This document shows positions 26,845 through 35,665 of a stretch of DNA of 64,000 bases, piece after piece. Position 1 is the stretch's first letter. Each line of letters begins with the position of its first letter. The DNA comes from Streptomyces sp. NBC_01497. GTDB lineage: Bacteria; Actinomycetota; Actinomycetes; Streptomycetales; Streptomycetaceae. The notes below the pieces were generated by a model. That model did no database searches and was not told the origin of the DNA. It saw only the letters and a list, made by a program, of their open reading frames with translations. The stretch is from NCBI RefSeq assembly GCF_036250695.1, contig NZ_CP109427.1, forward strand, positions 7,068,001-7,132,000, written 5' to 3'. The translations under genes and the position numbers were made by a program.

Positions 26845-28284
26845 TCAGAGGATCGAGCCCGGCGTGTACGCGGCGGCGTCCGGGTGCTGCTTCACGATCT
26901 CCTCGATCCGCGCGACGACCGTGGCGATCTGGGCCTCGGCGGCGCCGGTGAACGACAGCTTGTCCGCCATCAGGGCGTCCAGTCCCGCCCGGTCGAGCGG
27001 CATCCGGTCATCGGCCGCGAGGCGGTCGAGGAGTTCGTTGCGCCCGGCGCCCTGCTCGCGCATCGCCAGCGCCGACGCCACGGCGTGTTCCTTGATGACC
27101 TCGTGCGCGGCCTCCCGGCCGACCCCCGCGCGTACGGCCGCCATCAGGACCTTGGTCGTGGCCAGGAAGGGCAGGTAGCGGTCGAGTTCCCGTGCCACCA
27201 CGGCGGGGAACGCGCCGAACTCGTCCAAGACCGTCAGGAAGGTCTCCAGCAGACCGTCGAACGCGAAGAACGCGTCCGGCAGCGCCACCCGGCGTACCAC
27301 GGAGCAGGACACGTCGCCCTCGTTCCACTGGTCGCCCGCCAGTTCGCCGGTCATGGACGCGTAGCCGCGCAGGATGACCATCAGGCCGTTGACGCGCTCG
27401 CAGGAGCGGGTGTTCATCTTGTGCGGCATCGCGGACGAGCCGACCTGCCCCGGCTTGAAGCCCTCGGTGACCAGCTCGTGCCCCGCCATCAGGCGGATCG
27501 TCTTCGCCAGCGAGGAGGGCGCGGCGGCCAGCTGGACCAGTGCCGAGACGACGTCGTAGTCGAGGGAGCGGGGGTAGACCTGACCGACCGAGGTGAACTC
27601 GCGGGCGAAGCCGAGGTGCCCGGCGATCCTGCGCTCCAGGTCCGCCAGCTTCGCCGCGTCCCCGCCCAGCAGGTCCAGCATGTCCTGGGACGTACCCACC
27701 GGGCCCTTGACGCCGCGCAGGGGGTAGCGCTCCAGGAGGTTCTCCAGCCGCCCGTACGCGACCAGCAGTTCGTCCGCGGTGGTGGCGAAGCGCTTGCCGA
27801 GGGTGATGGTCTGCGCCGCCACGTTGTGGGAGCGGCCTGCCATGACCAGCTCGGCGTGTTCGGAGGCGAGCGTGCCGAGCCGGGACAGCACCGCGACCGT
27901 ACGGTCCCGCATCAGCTCCAGCGAGACCCGGATCTGCAGCTGTTCGACGTTCTCCGTGAGGTCGCGCGAGGTCATGCCCTTGTGGATCTGCTCGTGCCCG
28001 GCGAGGGCGTTGAACTCCTCGATCCGCGCCTTCACATCGTGCCGGGTGACCTTCTCCCGCTCGGCGATCGACGTCAGGTCGACCTCGTCGAGCACCCGCT
28101 CGTAGTCCGCCACCGCCGACGCGGGGACCTCGATGCCGAGGTCCTGCTGCGCCCGCAGCACGGCGAGCCACAGCTGTCGCTCCAGCTTGACCTTGTGCTC
28201 GGGGGACCAGACGACGGCCAGCTGCGTGGAGGCGTAGCGGCCGGCAAGGACATTGGGGATGCGTGGCTTCGCGGAGACTGTCAC
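26845..28284 (-). CDS. purB: Adenylosuccinate lyase
   Basis: A 479-residue fumarase/aspartase-superfamily enzyme. It catalyses two steps of purine synthesis: SAICAR to AICAR, and adenylosuccinate to AMP, each releasing fumarate. The superfamily signature GSSAMPHKMN is at 282-291, His153 (GRSHNVAAQT) is the expected acid/base region, and TSRDLTEN at 105-112 lines the active site. GTG 28284 is preceded by TAAAAT seven bases away and no Shine-Dalgarno, so it may be leaderless. Length is normal. Confidence 0.95.
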   Translation of the reverse strand: MTVSAKPRIPNVLAGRYASTQLAVVWSPEHKVKLERQLWLAVLRAQQDLGIEVPASAVADYERVLDEVDLTSIAEREKVTRHDVKARIEEFNALAGHEQIHKGMTSRDLTENVEQLQIRVSLELMRDRTVAVLSRLGTLASEHAELVMAGRSHNVAAQTITLGKRFATTADELLVAYGRLENLLERYPLRGVKGPVGTSQDMLDLLGGDAAKLADLERRIAGHLGFAREFTSVGQVYPRSLDYDVVSALVQLAAAPSSLAKTIRLMAGHELVTEGFKPGQVGSSAMPHKMNTRSCERVNGLMVILRGYASMTGELAGDQWNEGDVSCSVVRRVALPDAFFAFDGLLETFLTVLDEFGAFPAVVARELDRYLPFLATTKVLMAAVRAGVGREAAHEVIKEHAVASALAMREQGAGRNELLDRLAADDRMPLDRAGLDALMADKLSFTGAAEAQIATVVARIEEIVKQHPDAAAYTPGSIL

Positions 28285-28381
28285 ATTGACGATTTTACTG
28301 TCACGTCCGCGCGACTCCTGCCCCCGGCCTCGCCCGGCCGTGGGGTGGGGCGTGGCGGGGGGAGCGCGTCGCCCCGGAGGT

Positions 28382-28434
28382 GCCGCACCGGGCCCGTACC
28401 GAGGGCGCGCCGGGGCCGCACCGGGCCCGTACCG
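28382..28434. repeat. Direct repeat of a 20-mer upstream of purB
   Basis: GCCGCACCGGGCCCGTACCG occurs at 28382-28401 and again at 28415-28434 (period 33). It lies between the end of the SGNH gene and the purB start, so it may affect purB leader structure; each unit contains the palindrome CGGGCCCG. Confidence 0.85.
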
Positions 28435-28456
28435 GGGGCACATCGGGACGACCGGA

Positions 28457-29230
28457 TCAGGACGGTTCGTACGGCAGCAGTTCGGGGCGCTTGGGCGGCA
28501 GCCCGTCGCCCGACGAGCGGCCGGTCGCGCGGCGGACGATCCACGGCCAGAGGTATTCCTTCGCGAAGCGGAGGTCACTGCCGCGCCGCAGCAGCCATCG
28601 CGGCGGTACGTGCGGCGGCAGGGCGGCCCGCCAGTCGTGCTGCGCCTCGTTGCCGAGCGCCTCCCACACGGCCTCGGCGATGCGCTGGTGCCCCTCGGCC
28701 GTGGGATGGAGCCGGTCCACGCCCCAGAGCCGCTGGTCGGCGAGGACCGGCGACTCGTACAGGTCCACGACGAGCGCGCCGTGCCGTGCCGCCAAGCCGT
28801 CGATGTGTTCGAACAGCTCCTCCATCCGGGGACGCACCCGCTCCATCACGGGGCCGTTGCGGCCGGGGCTGCGCATCAGGACGAGCTGCCCGCAGGCCGG
28901 GCTCAGCCGCTCGACCGCCTCGTCGAGCAGGCCTTGCACCCGTCCCATGTCGACCTTGGGGCGCAGGACGTCGTTGAGCCCGCCGACCAGGGTGATCAGG
29001 TCGGGTGTCATCGCGGCGGCCGCTTCCACCTGCTCGTCGACGATCTGGCCGATCAGTTTGCCGCGCACCGCGAGGTTCGCGTAACGGAACCCGGGCGTCC
29101 GGGTGGCGAAGCGTGCCGCCAGCAGATCCGCCCAGCCGCGGTAGGAGCCGTCGGGCAGCTGGTCGGCCATGCCCTCCGTGAAGGAGTCCCCGACCGCCAC
29201 AAAGCTCGTGTACTCGTCCATCGTCTCCAT
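28457..29230 (-). CDS. SGNH/GDSL-family hydrolase
   Basis: A 257-residue esterase/lipase-fold enzyme. Block I holds the nucleophile Ser16 (VAVGDSFTEGM), block III the GGLND Asn86, and block V the Asp172/His175 pair in VDRLHPTAEGH. No signal peptide is visible, so it is probably cytoplasmic. Three in-frame ATGs (29239, 29230, 29221) compete; 29230 is chosen for spacing to a TAGGA upstream, with modest certainty. It begins 34 bases after the CBS-protein stop, on the same strand. Substrate unknown. Confidence 0.88.
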   Translation of the reverse strand: METMDEYTSFVAVGDSFTEGMADQLPDGSYRGWADLLAARFATRTPGFRYANLAVRGKLIGQIVDEQVEAAAAMTPDLITLVGGLNDVLRPKVDMGRVQGLLDEAVERLSPACGQLVLMRSPGRNGPVMERVRPRMEELFEHIDGLAARHGALVVDLYESPVLADQRLWGVDRLHPTAEGHQRIAEAVWEALGNEAQHDWRAALPPHVPPRWLLRRGSDLRFAKEYLWPWIVRRATGRSSGDGLPPKRPELLPYEPS

Positions 29231-29263
29231 GACGCGCATGATCCTACCGTGCGGTAGCAACCG

Positions 29264-30277
29264 TCAGGCGTGCCGCCCGACCAGTTCCCGCAACACGTCC
29301 TCCATGGTGACGAGGCCCTCCAGCTTGCCGTCCTCGTCGAGCACCGCCGCCAGATGGGTGCGGCTGCGGCGCAGCGCCGTCAGCACGTCGTCCATCGGCG
29401 TCGAGTCGCTGACACGGGCGATCTGCCGCATGTCGGCGACGGCGAACGGCCGGTCGCGGTCGACCGCGTCCAGCGCGTCCTTCACATGCAGGTACCCGAG
29501 GATCCGCCGGGACGAGTCCACGACGGGGAACCGCGAGAAGCCCGAGTCCGCGGACAGCCGCTCCAGTTCGTCCGGGCTCACCCCGAGGTGCGCGGAGACC
29601 ACACGCTCCAGGGGCAGCACCACGTCCCGCACCGGGCGCCTGCCGAGTTCCAGAGCGTCGTGCAGCCGTTCGGACGAGCGGTCGTCGAGCAGTCCGGCAT
29701 GGCTGGTCTCGGTGACCAGGCGGCCCAGTTCGTCGTCCGAGAAGGCGGCGGCGACCTCGCTCTTCGTGTCGACCCGGAGCATCCGCAGCAGGAGGTTGGC
29801 GAAGGCGTTGATCGTGAAGATGACGGGCTTCAGCGCGCGGGCGAGTCCCACGAGCGGTGGCCCGAGCAGCCGCGCGGTCCGTGCCGGTTCCGCGAGGGCG
29901 ACGTTCTTGGGCACCATCTCGCCGAGCAGCATGTGCAGGTAAGTCGCCACGACGAGTGAGATCACGAACGAGAGGGTGTGTCCGGCGCCGCTCGGCAGCC
30001 CCACCGCGTGGAAGAGGGGCTCCAGGATGTGCTCGATCGCGGGCTCGGCGACGATGCCGAGTACCAGCGTGCACAGGGTGATGCCGAGCTGCGCGGCGGC
30101 GAGCAGCGCCGAGACGTGTTCGAGCCCCCAGATCACGCTGCGGGCGCGCTTGTCGCCCTCCTCGGCCAGCGGCTCGATCTGGCTGCGGCGCACGGACACG
30201 AGGGAGAACTCGGCCCCGACGAAGAAAGCGTTCACGACGATGGTCAGCAGGCCGATGATCAGCTGCACGGCGGTCAT
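29264..30277 (-). CDS. CorC/HlyC-type membrane protein (DUF21 + CBS)
   Basis: A 337-residue protein. The DUF21 (CNNM) domain occupies about 1-190 with hydrophobic helices at 5-25, 55-80 and 98-130. A tandem CBS (Bateman) domain follows at about 205-330. Homologues are implicated in Mg/Co efflux and membrane integrity. It lacks the C-terminal CorC_HlyC domain of its upstream partner. Its ATG overlaps that partner's stop (ATGA), so the two are co-translated and may form a heteromer. Confidence 0.92.
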   Translation of the reverse strand: MTAVQLIIGLLTIVVNAFFVGAEFSLVSVRRSQIEPLAEEGDKRARSVIWGLEHVSALLAAAQLGITLCTLVLGIVAEPAIEHILEPLFHAVGLPSGAGHTLSFVISLVVATYLHMLLGEMVPKNVALAEPARTARLLGPPLVGLARALKPVIFTINAFANLLLRMLRVDTKSEVAAAFSDDELGRLVTETSHAGLLDDRSSERLHDALELGRRPVRDVVLPLERVVSAHLGVSPDELERLSADSGFSRFPVVDSSRRILGYLHVKDALDAVDRDRPFAVADMRQIARVSDSTPMDDVLTALRRSRTHLAAVLDEDGKLEGLVTMEDVLRELVGRHA

Positions 30278-31782
30278 GCCCCGGTCCCCTCTCCGGCGCC
30301 GGTACCGGAGCCGTCGCCCGGGTCTGTCCCGCCGTCCCGTTGGACCCCGCGGCCACGAGAGTCCCCGCCGTCGGGTGAGTCTTCGCCATCGCGAGAGTTC
30401 CCGCCGCCACGGCGGCGGTGACCACGACCGTCGCGTCCGCTCCCGTCGCCGTCGCCGTCGCCGTCGCCGGGATCCGGCCGCGGGGCCCGCAGGGTCACCC
30501 GGGCCGCCCTCCTGCCGCGTGCGTCCGACACCTCCACGCGCCACCCGTCCCCGGTATCGACCGTGTCGCCCTCGGCGGGGATGCGTCCGAGCTCGGCGGC
30601 GACGAACCCGGCGAGTGTCTCGTACGGCCCTTCCGGCACGCGCAGTCCGATGGTCGCCAGCTGGTCGGCTCGTACGGCACCGTCCACGGACCACAGCGCG
30701 CGCCCCGCCGCGTCCTGGCCGACCCGGGCCAGGTCGGGGGTCTCGTGCGGGTCGTGTTCGTCGCGCACCTCGCCGACGACCTCTTCGACGATGTCCTCCA
30801 GCGTCACCACACCGGCCGTCCCGCCGTACTCGTCGATGACCACGGCCATCGTGCGGCGGCCGGTCAGGCGGTCGAGCAGCCGGTCGACGGTCAGGGTCTC
30901 CGGCACGAGCAGGGGTTCGCGCATGAGGGAGGTGACCGAGCGGCGGGGCCGTTCCTCGGCGGGCACCGCGACCACGTCCTTGATGTGAACCGTGCCGACG
31001 ACGGTGTCCAGCCCGCCGCGGTGGACGGGGAACCGGGACAGCCCGGTGGCCCGGGTGGCGTTCGCGACGTCCTCGGCGGTGGCCTGCACCTCCAGCGCGA
31101 CCACCTGGACGCGCGGTGTCATGACGTTCTCCGCCGTCAGCTCCGCCAGGCTGAGGGTCCTCACGAACAGTTCGGCCGTGTCCGGCTCCAGCGCGCCCTC
31201 CTTCACGGAGTGCCGGGCGAGCGCCACCAGCTCCTGCGGGGAGCGCGCGGAGGCCAGTTCCTCGGTGGGTTCAAGGCCGAGGCGCCGCACGGTGCGGTTG
31301 GCCATGCTGTTGAGGTGGCTGATGAAGGGCCTGAAGACTCTCGTGAAGTACGACTGCGGCGTCGCGACCACCTTGGCCATGGCGACGGGGGAGGAGATCG
31401 CCCAGTTCTTCGGCACCAGTTCGCCGACGACCATCAGGAAGACGGTCGACAGGGCCGTGCCGATCACCAGGGCGACCGAGGAGGAGGTCGACGCGGACAG
31501 GCCCGTGGCCTCGACCGGACCGCGGATGAGCCGGGAGACGGACGGCTCGGCGAGCATGCCGACGACCAGGTTGGTCACGGTGATGCCCAGTTGGGCGCCG
31601 GAGAGCTGGAAGGTCAGGCTGCGCACGGCGCGCAGTGCGCCGGCCGCACCGCGTTCGCCGCGTTCCGCGGCCCGCTCCAGATCGCTGCGCTCCACGGTGG
31701 TCAGGGAGAACTCCGCCGCGACGAAGCCGCCGCAGAGCAGGGAGAGCAGTACCGCCACGGCGAGCAGGAGGATCTCGATCAT
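30274..31782 (-). CDS. CorC/HlyC-type membrane protein (DUF21 + CBS + CorC_HlyC)
   Basis: A 502-residue protein with DUF21 helices (about 1-190, with the KNWAISSP segment), two CBS motifs (about 205-330) and a CorC_HlyC domain (about 345-425). It ends in a charged, low-complexity tail rich in Asp, Gly and Arg (from about 435), including a DGDGDGDG run. The tail is longer than usual and probably disordered. The start is well supported by GGAGGTGA upstream. It is first in a likely run with the second DUF21 gene, the SGNH hydrolase, purB and mug. Confidence 0.92.
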   Translation of the reverse strand: MIEILLLAVAVLLSLLCGGFVAAEFSLTTVERSDLERAAERGERGAAGALRAVRSLTFQLSGAQLGITVTNLVVGMLAEPSVSRLIRGPVEATGLSASTSSSVALVIGTALSTVFLMVVGELVPKNWAISSPVAMAKVVATPQSYFTRVFRPFISHLNSMANRTVRRLGLEPTEELASARSPQELVALARHSVKEGALEPDTAELFVRTLSLAELTAENVMTPRVQVVALEVQATAEDVANATRATGLSRFPVHRGGLDTVVGTVHIKDVVAVPAEERPRRSVTSLMREPLLVPETLTVDRLLDRLTGRRTMAVVIDEYGGTAGVVTLEDIVEEVVGEVRDEHDPHETPDLARVGQDAAGRALWSVDGAVRADQLATIGLRVPEGPYETLAGFVAAELGRIPAEGDTVDTGDGWRVEVSDARGRRAARVTLRAPRPDPGDGDGDGDGSGRDGRGHRRRGGGNSRDGEDSPDGGDSRGRGVQRDGGTDPGDGSGTGAGEGTGA

Positions 31783-32274
31783 CGGTTCACCTCCGTCCCA
31801 TGATCGGTCAGGGGGCGGCGGAGCGCTCGATGCCGCTCCGTCCGCGCGCGCGGGGACCGCTGACTGCTACGGGGAGGCTCGCCCATGGGCGGACGCTCAC
31901 ACCTTCCGGTGATCGGGGCCTGACGGCACGGGGGACGGGGCGGTACGACGACCGAACGAGCTGATCGTATGACCTGGGACGGATGCCCCTTCATGGCAAA
32001 GGAACAGCAAAGTGCGGTCCGCTGTCGGTCGGCGGGGCGGCCTCGGCTCCACCGGTCGCGAACCCGAAGGCGGCGGCCCGGGTGCCGGGGACCCGTGCGC
32101 CGGAGGCGGGGGCGGTTGGTGGATGCCCGCCCCACCATGACGTTGCCTGCCCGCCCATGGTGACACTGAGTGAGGTCGCGAGCCGAGTTCGGGAACGTAG
32201 ACTCGTCACATGTTCGCCGTGCGACCGGTTCGCCCCCAGGGCCCCGCGCACCGGAGAGCGGTGATCCGCACCCG
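31783..32274. other. Divergent promoter region between CorC-type and PP2C genes
   Basis: 492 bases between divergent starts. The region around 31955-32015 is less GC-rich and is the likely promoter zone. A GGAAC at 32192 with GTT 16 bases later resembles an ECF-sigma element but is weak. No gene or RNA was recognised. Confidence 0.5.
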
Positions 32275-33456
32275 GTGAGCAGGGACCCGCGCGTCTCGGC
32301 GCGCCCCGCCTCCGGGCCCCGGCGCCGCGGGGGCCCGGCGGGTCGGCCGTGGTGGTCCTTCCTCACTCACAGCTACGGTCCGCTCGTCGTGGCACTCGCG
32401 ATGCTCGCGGCGATCCTGGCCGCGGGGTACGCGCTGCCGACGTCCCAGCACCTCGGCTCCCTCATGGTCATCGTCCCCGCGACGACAGCGGCACTCGCCG
32501 GTACGCGGATGACGGCGCTGATCGCCGTCCTCTCCTGCCTCTGCGCCCTCGCGCTGGACGCGTACGACGGCCTGCTCAACAGCTCCATCTTCGCGGTGCA
32601 CCTGCTGGCGATCCTCCTCGTCTCCGGCTTCGTGATCGCTTTCCGCGGCCTCCGGGAGAAGAGCAGCAGAGAACTCTCCGCGGTGCGCACGGTCTCCGAG
32701 ACGGTCCAGCGGGTCCTGCTGCGCCCTCTGCCGCCGCGGGTCGGCAACGTGCGGATCGCCGCCGTCTATCACGCCTCGCACCCGCACGCCCTGGTCGGCG
32801 GCGATCTGTACGCGGCGGCCAGGAGCGCCGACGGGCTGCGCGTCGTCATCGGGGACGTCAAGGGCAAGGGGCTGCCCGCGGTGGACGACGCGGCGGCGCT
32901 GCTCGGCGCGTTCCGGGGGGCGCCGCACAAGGCGCTCTCGCTCCAGCAGCTCGTGGCGGACCTGGAGGGCAGCATGCGGACGCATTTCGAGGGGTCGTCG
33001 CTCACCGACGGCGACGCGGCCGAACGCTTCATCACGATGCTGGTGCTGGAGATCCCCGACGGGGAGGGTGTCATCAGCATGATCAACTGCGGTCATCCGC
33101 CGCCCTACCTGATCGCCCCGGAGGGCGCGAGGCTCGTTCCTCCGGAGCGGCCGTCGCCCCCGATCGGCCTCAACAGCGTCGAGGCAGAGGACTATTCGGT
33201 CGACACGTTCCCCCTCCAGGCGGACGGCACGGTCCTTCTCTACACCGACGGGGCCTACGAGGCCCGTGACCCGGAGGGCCGCTTCTACGACCTGGGCGCC
33301 CGGGTCGCCACCTGGCCGGCGGGGGAGTCGGACGACCTGCTCCAGTACGTGCTGGACGGCCTCACCGATCACGTGGGCGGCGAGATGCGCCTCGACGACG
33401 ACGTCGCCCTGGTGGCGCTTACCTGTGACCCGGCCGATGCGAGCGTCGAGCCCTGA
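32275..33456 (+). CDS. Membrane-anchored PP2C (SpoIIE-type) phosphatase
   Basis: A 393-residue protein. Residues about 30-125 hold three to four transmembrane helices; the C-terminal 165-385 is a SpoIIE/RsbU-like PP2C domain with metal-binding acidic motifs (ALVGGDLYAAARSADGLRV, VIGDVKGKGL, LLYTDGAYEARD). Such phosphatases dephosphorylate anti-anti-sigma factors in partner-switching systems. No sensor domain other than the membrane part is visible. The GTG at 32275 lacks a well-placed ribosome site; GTG 32170 is an upstream alternative. An RsbW-like kinase is encoded 6.3 kb away. Confidence 0.88.
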   Translation: MSRDPRVSARPASGPRRRGGPAGRPWWSFLTHSYGPLVVALAMLAAILAAGYALPTSQHLGSLMVIVPATTAALAGTRMTALIAVLSCLCALALDAYDGLLNSSIFAVHLLAILLVSGFVIAFRGLREKSSRELSAVRTVSETVQRVLLRPLPPRVGNVRIAAVYHASHPHALVGGDLYAAARSADGLRVVIGDVKGKGLPAVDDAAALLGAFRGAPHKALSLQQLVADLEGSMRTHFEGSSLTDGDAAERFITMLVLEIPDGEGVISMINCGHPPPYLIAPEGARLVPPERPSPPIGLNSVEAEDYSVDTFPLQADGTVLLYTDGAYEARDPEGRFYDLGARVATWPAGESDDLLQYVLDGLTDHVGGEMRLDDDVALVALTCDPADASVEP

Positions 33457-33653
33457 TCCTCTCGGACCCGGGATCGCGGAGCGCTGGCGGCCGTATCGCC
33501 GCACCAGGCGCCCTCTGGTCCCGGCTCCGGCCGGGCGTTCGGTTTCCGTGGCGCCGCACCGGGCTCCCTCTCGTCCCGCGTCCGGCCCGGGCCCTCGGGT
33601 TCCGGGGCGCCGCTGCTCCCCCGAGGTGCGTGATGTCCGAGCCACCGCCGGAC

Positions 33654-33683
33654 TTGTCGGCGCTAGCAGGTGCGCGCTAGCGT
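33654..33683 (+). promoter_or_regulatory. Leaderless promoter with GCTAGC operator repeats
   Basis: TTGTCG (33654-33659) and TAGCGT (33678-33683) are spaced by 18 bases, and the -10 ends six bases before the GTG at 33690. CGCTAGC (33661-33667) and GCTAGCG (33676-33682) form an inverted repeat between the elements, well placed for binding by the RHH antitoxin. Confidence 0.6.
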
Positions 33684-33689
33684 AGTGGT

Positions 33690-33917
33690 GTGGCCAAGAC
33701 CCAGTTGAACGTCAGGGTGGACGAGTCCACCGCCGAGGCCGCCAGACGGCAGGCCTCACAGCGTGGTGTCAGCGTGAACCGGTACATAGAGGAACTGGTC
33801 CAGCGGGACACAGGTGAGGCGGGCAGGGCGTTCGTCGAGTCCGCCGCCGACTTCATGAAGCAGTACGAATCCGTATTCGTCGAGGAGTTCGGCGCGGAAC
33901 GCGAAGGCAAGCGTTGA
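33690..33917 (+). CDS. Ribbon-helix-helix antitoxin
   Basis: A 75-residue protein with an N-terminal ribbon-helix-helix (Arc/HicB-like) DNA-binding domain: LNVRVDESTAEAARRQASQR, then GVSVNRYIEELV. It has an acidic/aromatic C-terminal tail (about 45-75) suited to masking a toxin. GTG 33690 is directly downstream of a leaderless promoter. The stop overlaps the next start by four bases (TTGA). It is predicted to autorepress through the GCTAGC repeats. Confidence 0.85.
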   Translation: MAKTQLNVRVDESTAEAARRQASQRGVSVNRYIEELVQRDTGEAGRAFVESAADFMKQYESVFVEEFGAEREGKR

Positions 33918-34285
33918 CCCTGAAGATCGATCTTCCCTGGTTGCTGATGGTCGCCGAACACCACACACCTGGTGACCCGCATGTGGCGGATTACGGCGCG
34001 CTGGTCGCCGCCGTGAGTCGGCACGACGCGGAGATATTCGGTGTGCCGGTCTACAGCGACCCGTGCTCGCGGGCTGCCTCGCTGCTCCAGCTGCTCCTGC
34101 ACGTCCCGGCGCTGGAGCGGTCCAACGCGATGTTCGCGTCGGCGGTCGCATACGGCTACCTCGTCGCCGACGGGCAGAAGGTCGTGACCTCCCCCGAGGG
34201 GGTACGGGACCTGGCGAAGCTGGTCAGGGACGGCACGGCGGACATGCCCGCCATCGTGGAGGAGCTGCGCGGCTGGTGCCTCTGA
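33914..34285 (+). CDS. Fic/Doc-family toxin-like protein with degenerate motif
   Basis: A 123-residue protein with the overall Doc layout (DYGALVAAVSRHDAEIFGVPVY, then LLQLLLHVPALERSNAMFASAVAYGYL, then VTSPEGVRDLAKLV). In canonical Fic/Doc proteins the motif is HxFx(D/N)(A/G)N(G/K)R. Here it is HVPALERSN, so His is kept but Phe, Asn and the Lys/Arg positions are changed. AMPylation or Doc-type phosphorylation is therefore doubtful. TTG start overlaps the antitoxin stop. It could be an inactivated toxin, a folded partner, or a divergent enzyme. Confidence 0.8.
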   Translation: MTLKIDLPWLLMVAEHHTPGDPHVADYGALVAAVSRHDAEIFGVPVYSDPCSRAASLLQLLLHVPALERSNAMFASAVAYGYLVADGQKVVTSPEGVRDLAKLVRDGTADMPAIVEELRGWCL

Positions 34286-34319
34286 GCGCGTCGGCGGGGC
34301 GGTCCGCCGACGCGCTCAG
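34282..34319 (+). terminator. Hairpin terminator at the Fic stop codon
   Basis: Perfect 16-base arms (34282-34297 and 34304-34319) enclose a 6-base loop. The left arm contains the toxin stop TGA, so the module ends in its own insulator. Confidence 0.75.
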
Positions 34320-34459
34320 CAGCGCGCCACGGGCCGGTGGAGCGGCGAGGACCGGCGCCCCGCCGGGCGGGGAGAAGGGCGGGACGGGCGCCCTGCCGGC
34401 TGGCCGGGCCGCGCGCGGCGGGCTCCCTGTCGGGCGCATGGCGGGAGCCGGGAGTCCCG

Positions 34460-34804
34460 TCAGCCACTGACGAAGCAGAACTCGTTGCCCTCGGGGTCCT
34501 GCAGGACCTGGAACCGCCCGTAGGTGTCGCTCACCGGTTCGCCGAGAGCCACCGCGCCGAGCGCGACGGCCTCCGCGGTCGCGGCCGGGATGTCGCCCGC
34601 CGCGAAGTCCAGATGCAGCCGGTTCTTGACGGCCTTCGGTTCCGGCACCCGCTGGAAGGCGAGCCGCGGCAGGTCCGGCGGATCGACGTAGGACCAGTGC
34701 GGTTCGCGATCCACGGGCTCCGCCCCCAGCAGGGCGCCCCAGAACCGGGCGAGCGTCGCGGGGTCGGCACAGTCGAAGACGATCTCGTCGAGTCGGGCGC
34801 GCAT
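34460..34804 (-). CDS. VOC/glyoxalase-like family protein
   Basis: A 114-residue single-unit VOC-fold protein: VFDCADPATLARFWGALLG at residues 9-27, NRLHLDFAAGDI in the middle, and VLQDPEGNEFCFVSG at the end. This is the common actinobacterial glyoxalase-like family. Reaction unknown. It is on the same strand and 122 bases downstream of bioD, so it may sit at the end of the biotin transcript, though nothing suggests a biotin function. Confidence 0.88.
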   Translation of the reverse strand: MRARLDEIVFDCADPATLARFWGALLGAEPVDREPHWSYVDPPDLPRLAFQRVPEPKAVKNRLHLDFAAGDIPAATAEAVALGAVALGEPVSDTYGRFQVLQDPEGNEFCFVSG

Positions 34805-34926
34805 GCGGCCAGTCTACGAGGCGTCCGGCGGTGCGGGGGAGCATCCGGCGGCGCCGGGGCATCCGCCCGCGCCGCCGAGTGGGCCCCGCTCGCACCCACC
34901 GCCTCCTCGGAGCCCGCCGTTTCCCC

Positions 34927-35664
34927 TCAGGGGCGGCGCGGCCCGCCCGGCGGCGCGTACCGGGCGCCGAACGCGTCCGCGTCGAAGTCGCCGCCCAGCG
35001 CCGGGGCCAGCCAACGGCCCGCCGCCGCACGGAAGTCCGCCGGGCCGAGCGCGCCCGCGCCGTGCGGCACCGCGCCGAGCAGCGGCACTCCCGCGACCTC
35101 CGGGAGGTCCGCCAGGTTGCACCGCTCGGCCAGGTCCGGCGCGGCGGGCCAGCTGCCGATGACCGTACCGAGCGCACTGACGCCCCGGTGCCGCAGCGCC
35201 TCGGCCGTGAGCGCCGTGGTGTTGAGCGTGCCGAGTCCGGCGCGTACGACCACCAGGACCGGGGCGTCGATGAGCCGCGCCGCGTCGGCGACCGTGCCGC
35301 CCTCGTCGTCGAACCGTACGAGCAGTCCGCCCGCGCCCTCGACGAGCACCAGGTCGTGCTCCGCGGCGAGCTTCTCCGCGGCCTCCGCGACGTCGGCGGG
35401 TCGCACCGGCGCCATCCCGGCCCGCCGCGCGGCGGTCCCGGGTGCCAACGGCTCAGGGAAGCGCCCCAGTTCCACCGTCGTGACCACTCCCGCGAGCCGC
35501 CCGGCCAGCGCGACGTCGCCCTCCTCGCCGGGGGCCAGCCCGGTCTGCGCAGGCTTGAGCAGGGCGACAGAACGCCCCGCCGCCACCGCGGTCGCCGCGA
35601 CGGCCGCCGTCACCATCGTCTTGCCGATCTCCGTGTCCGTACCGGAGACCACCACTACCGGCAT
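34927..35664 (-). CDS. bioD: Dethiobiotin synthase
   Basis: A 245-residue P-loop enzyme that closes the ureido ring of dethiobiotin from 7,8-diaminopelargonate, CO2 and ATP. The modified Walker A GTDTEIGKT is at 8-16, KPAQTG follows at 37-42, and VEGAGGLLV marks the third motif. It starts one base after the bioA stop codon and is the third gene of bioBAD. Confidence 0.95.
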   Translation of the reverse strand: MPVVVVSGTDTEIGKTMVTAAVAATAVAAGRSVALLKPAQTGLAPGEEGDVALAGRLAGVVTTVELGRFPEPLAPGTAARRAGMAPVRPADVAEAAEKLAAEHDLVLVEGAGGLLVRFDDEGGTVADAARLIDAPVLVVVRAGLGTLNTTALTAEALRHRGVSALGTVIGSWPAAPDLAERCNLADLPEVAGVPLLGAVPHGAGALGPADFRAAAGRWLAPALGGDFDADAFGARYAPPGGPRRP

Positions 35665-35665
35665 G

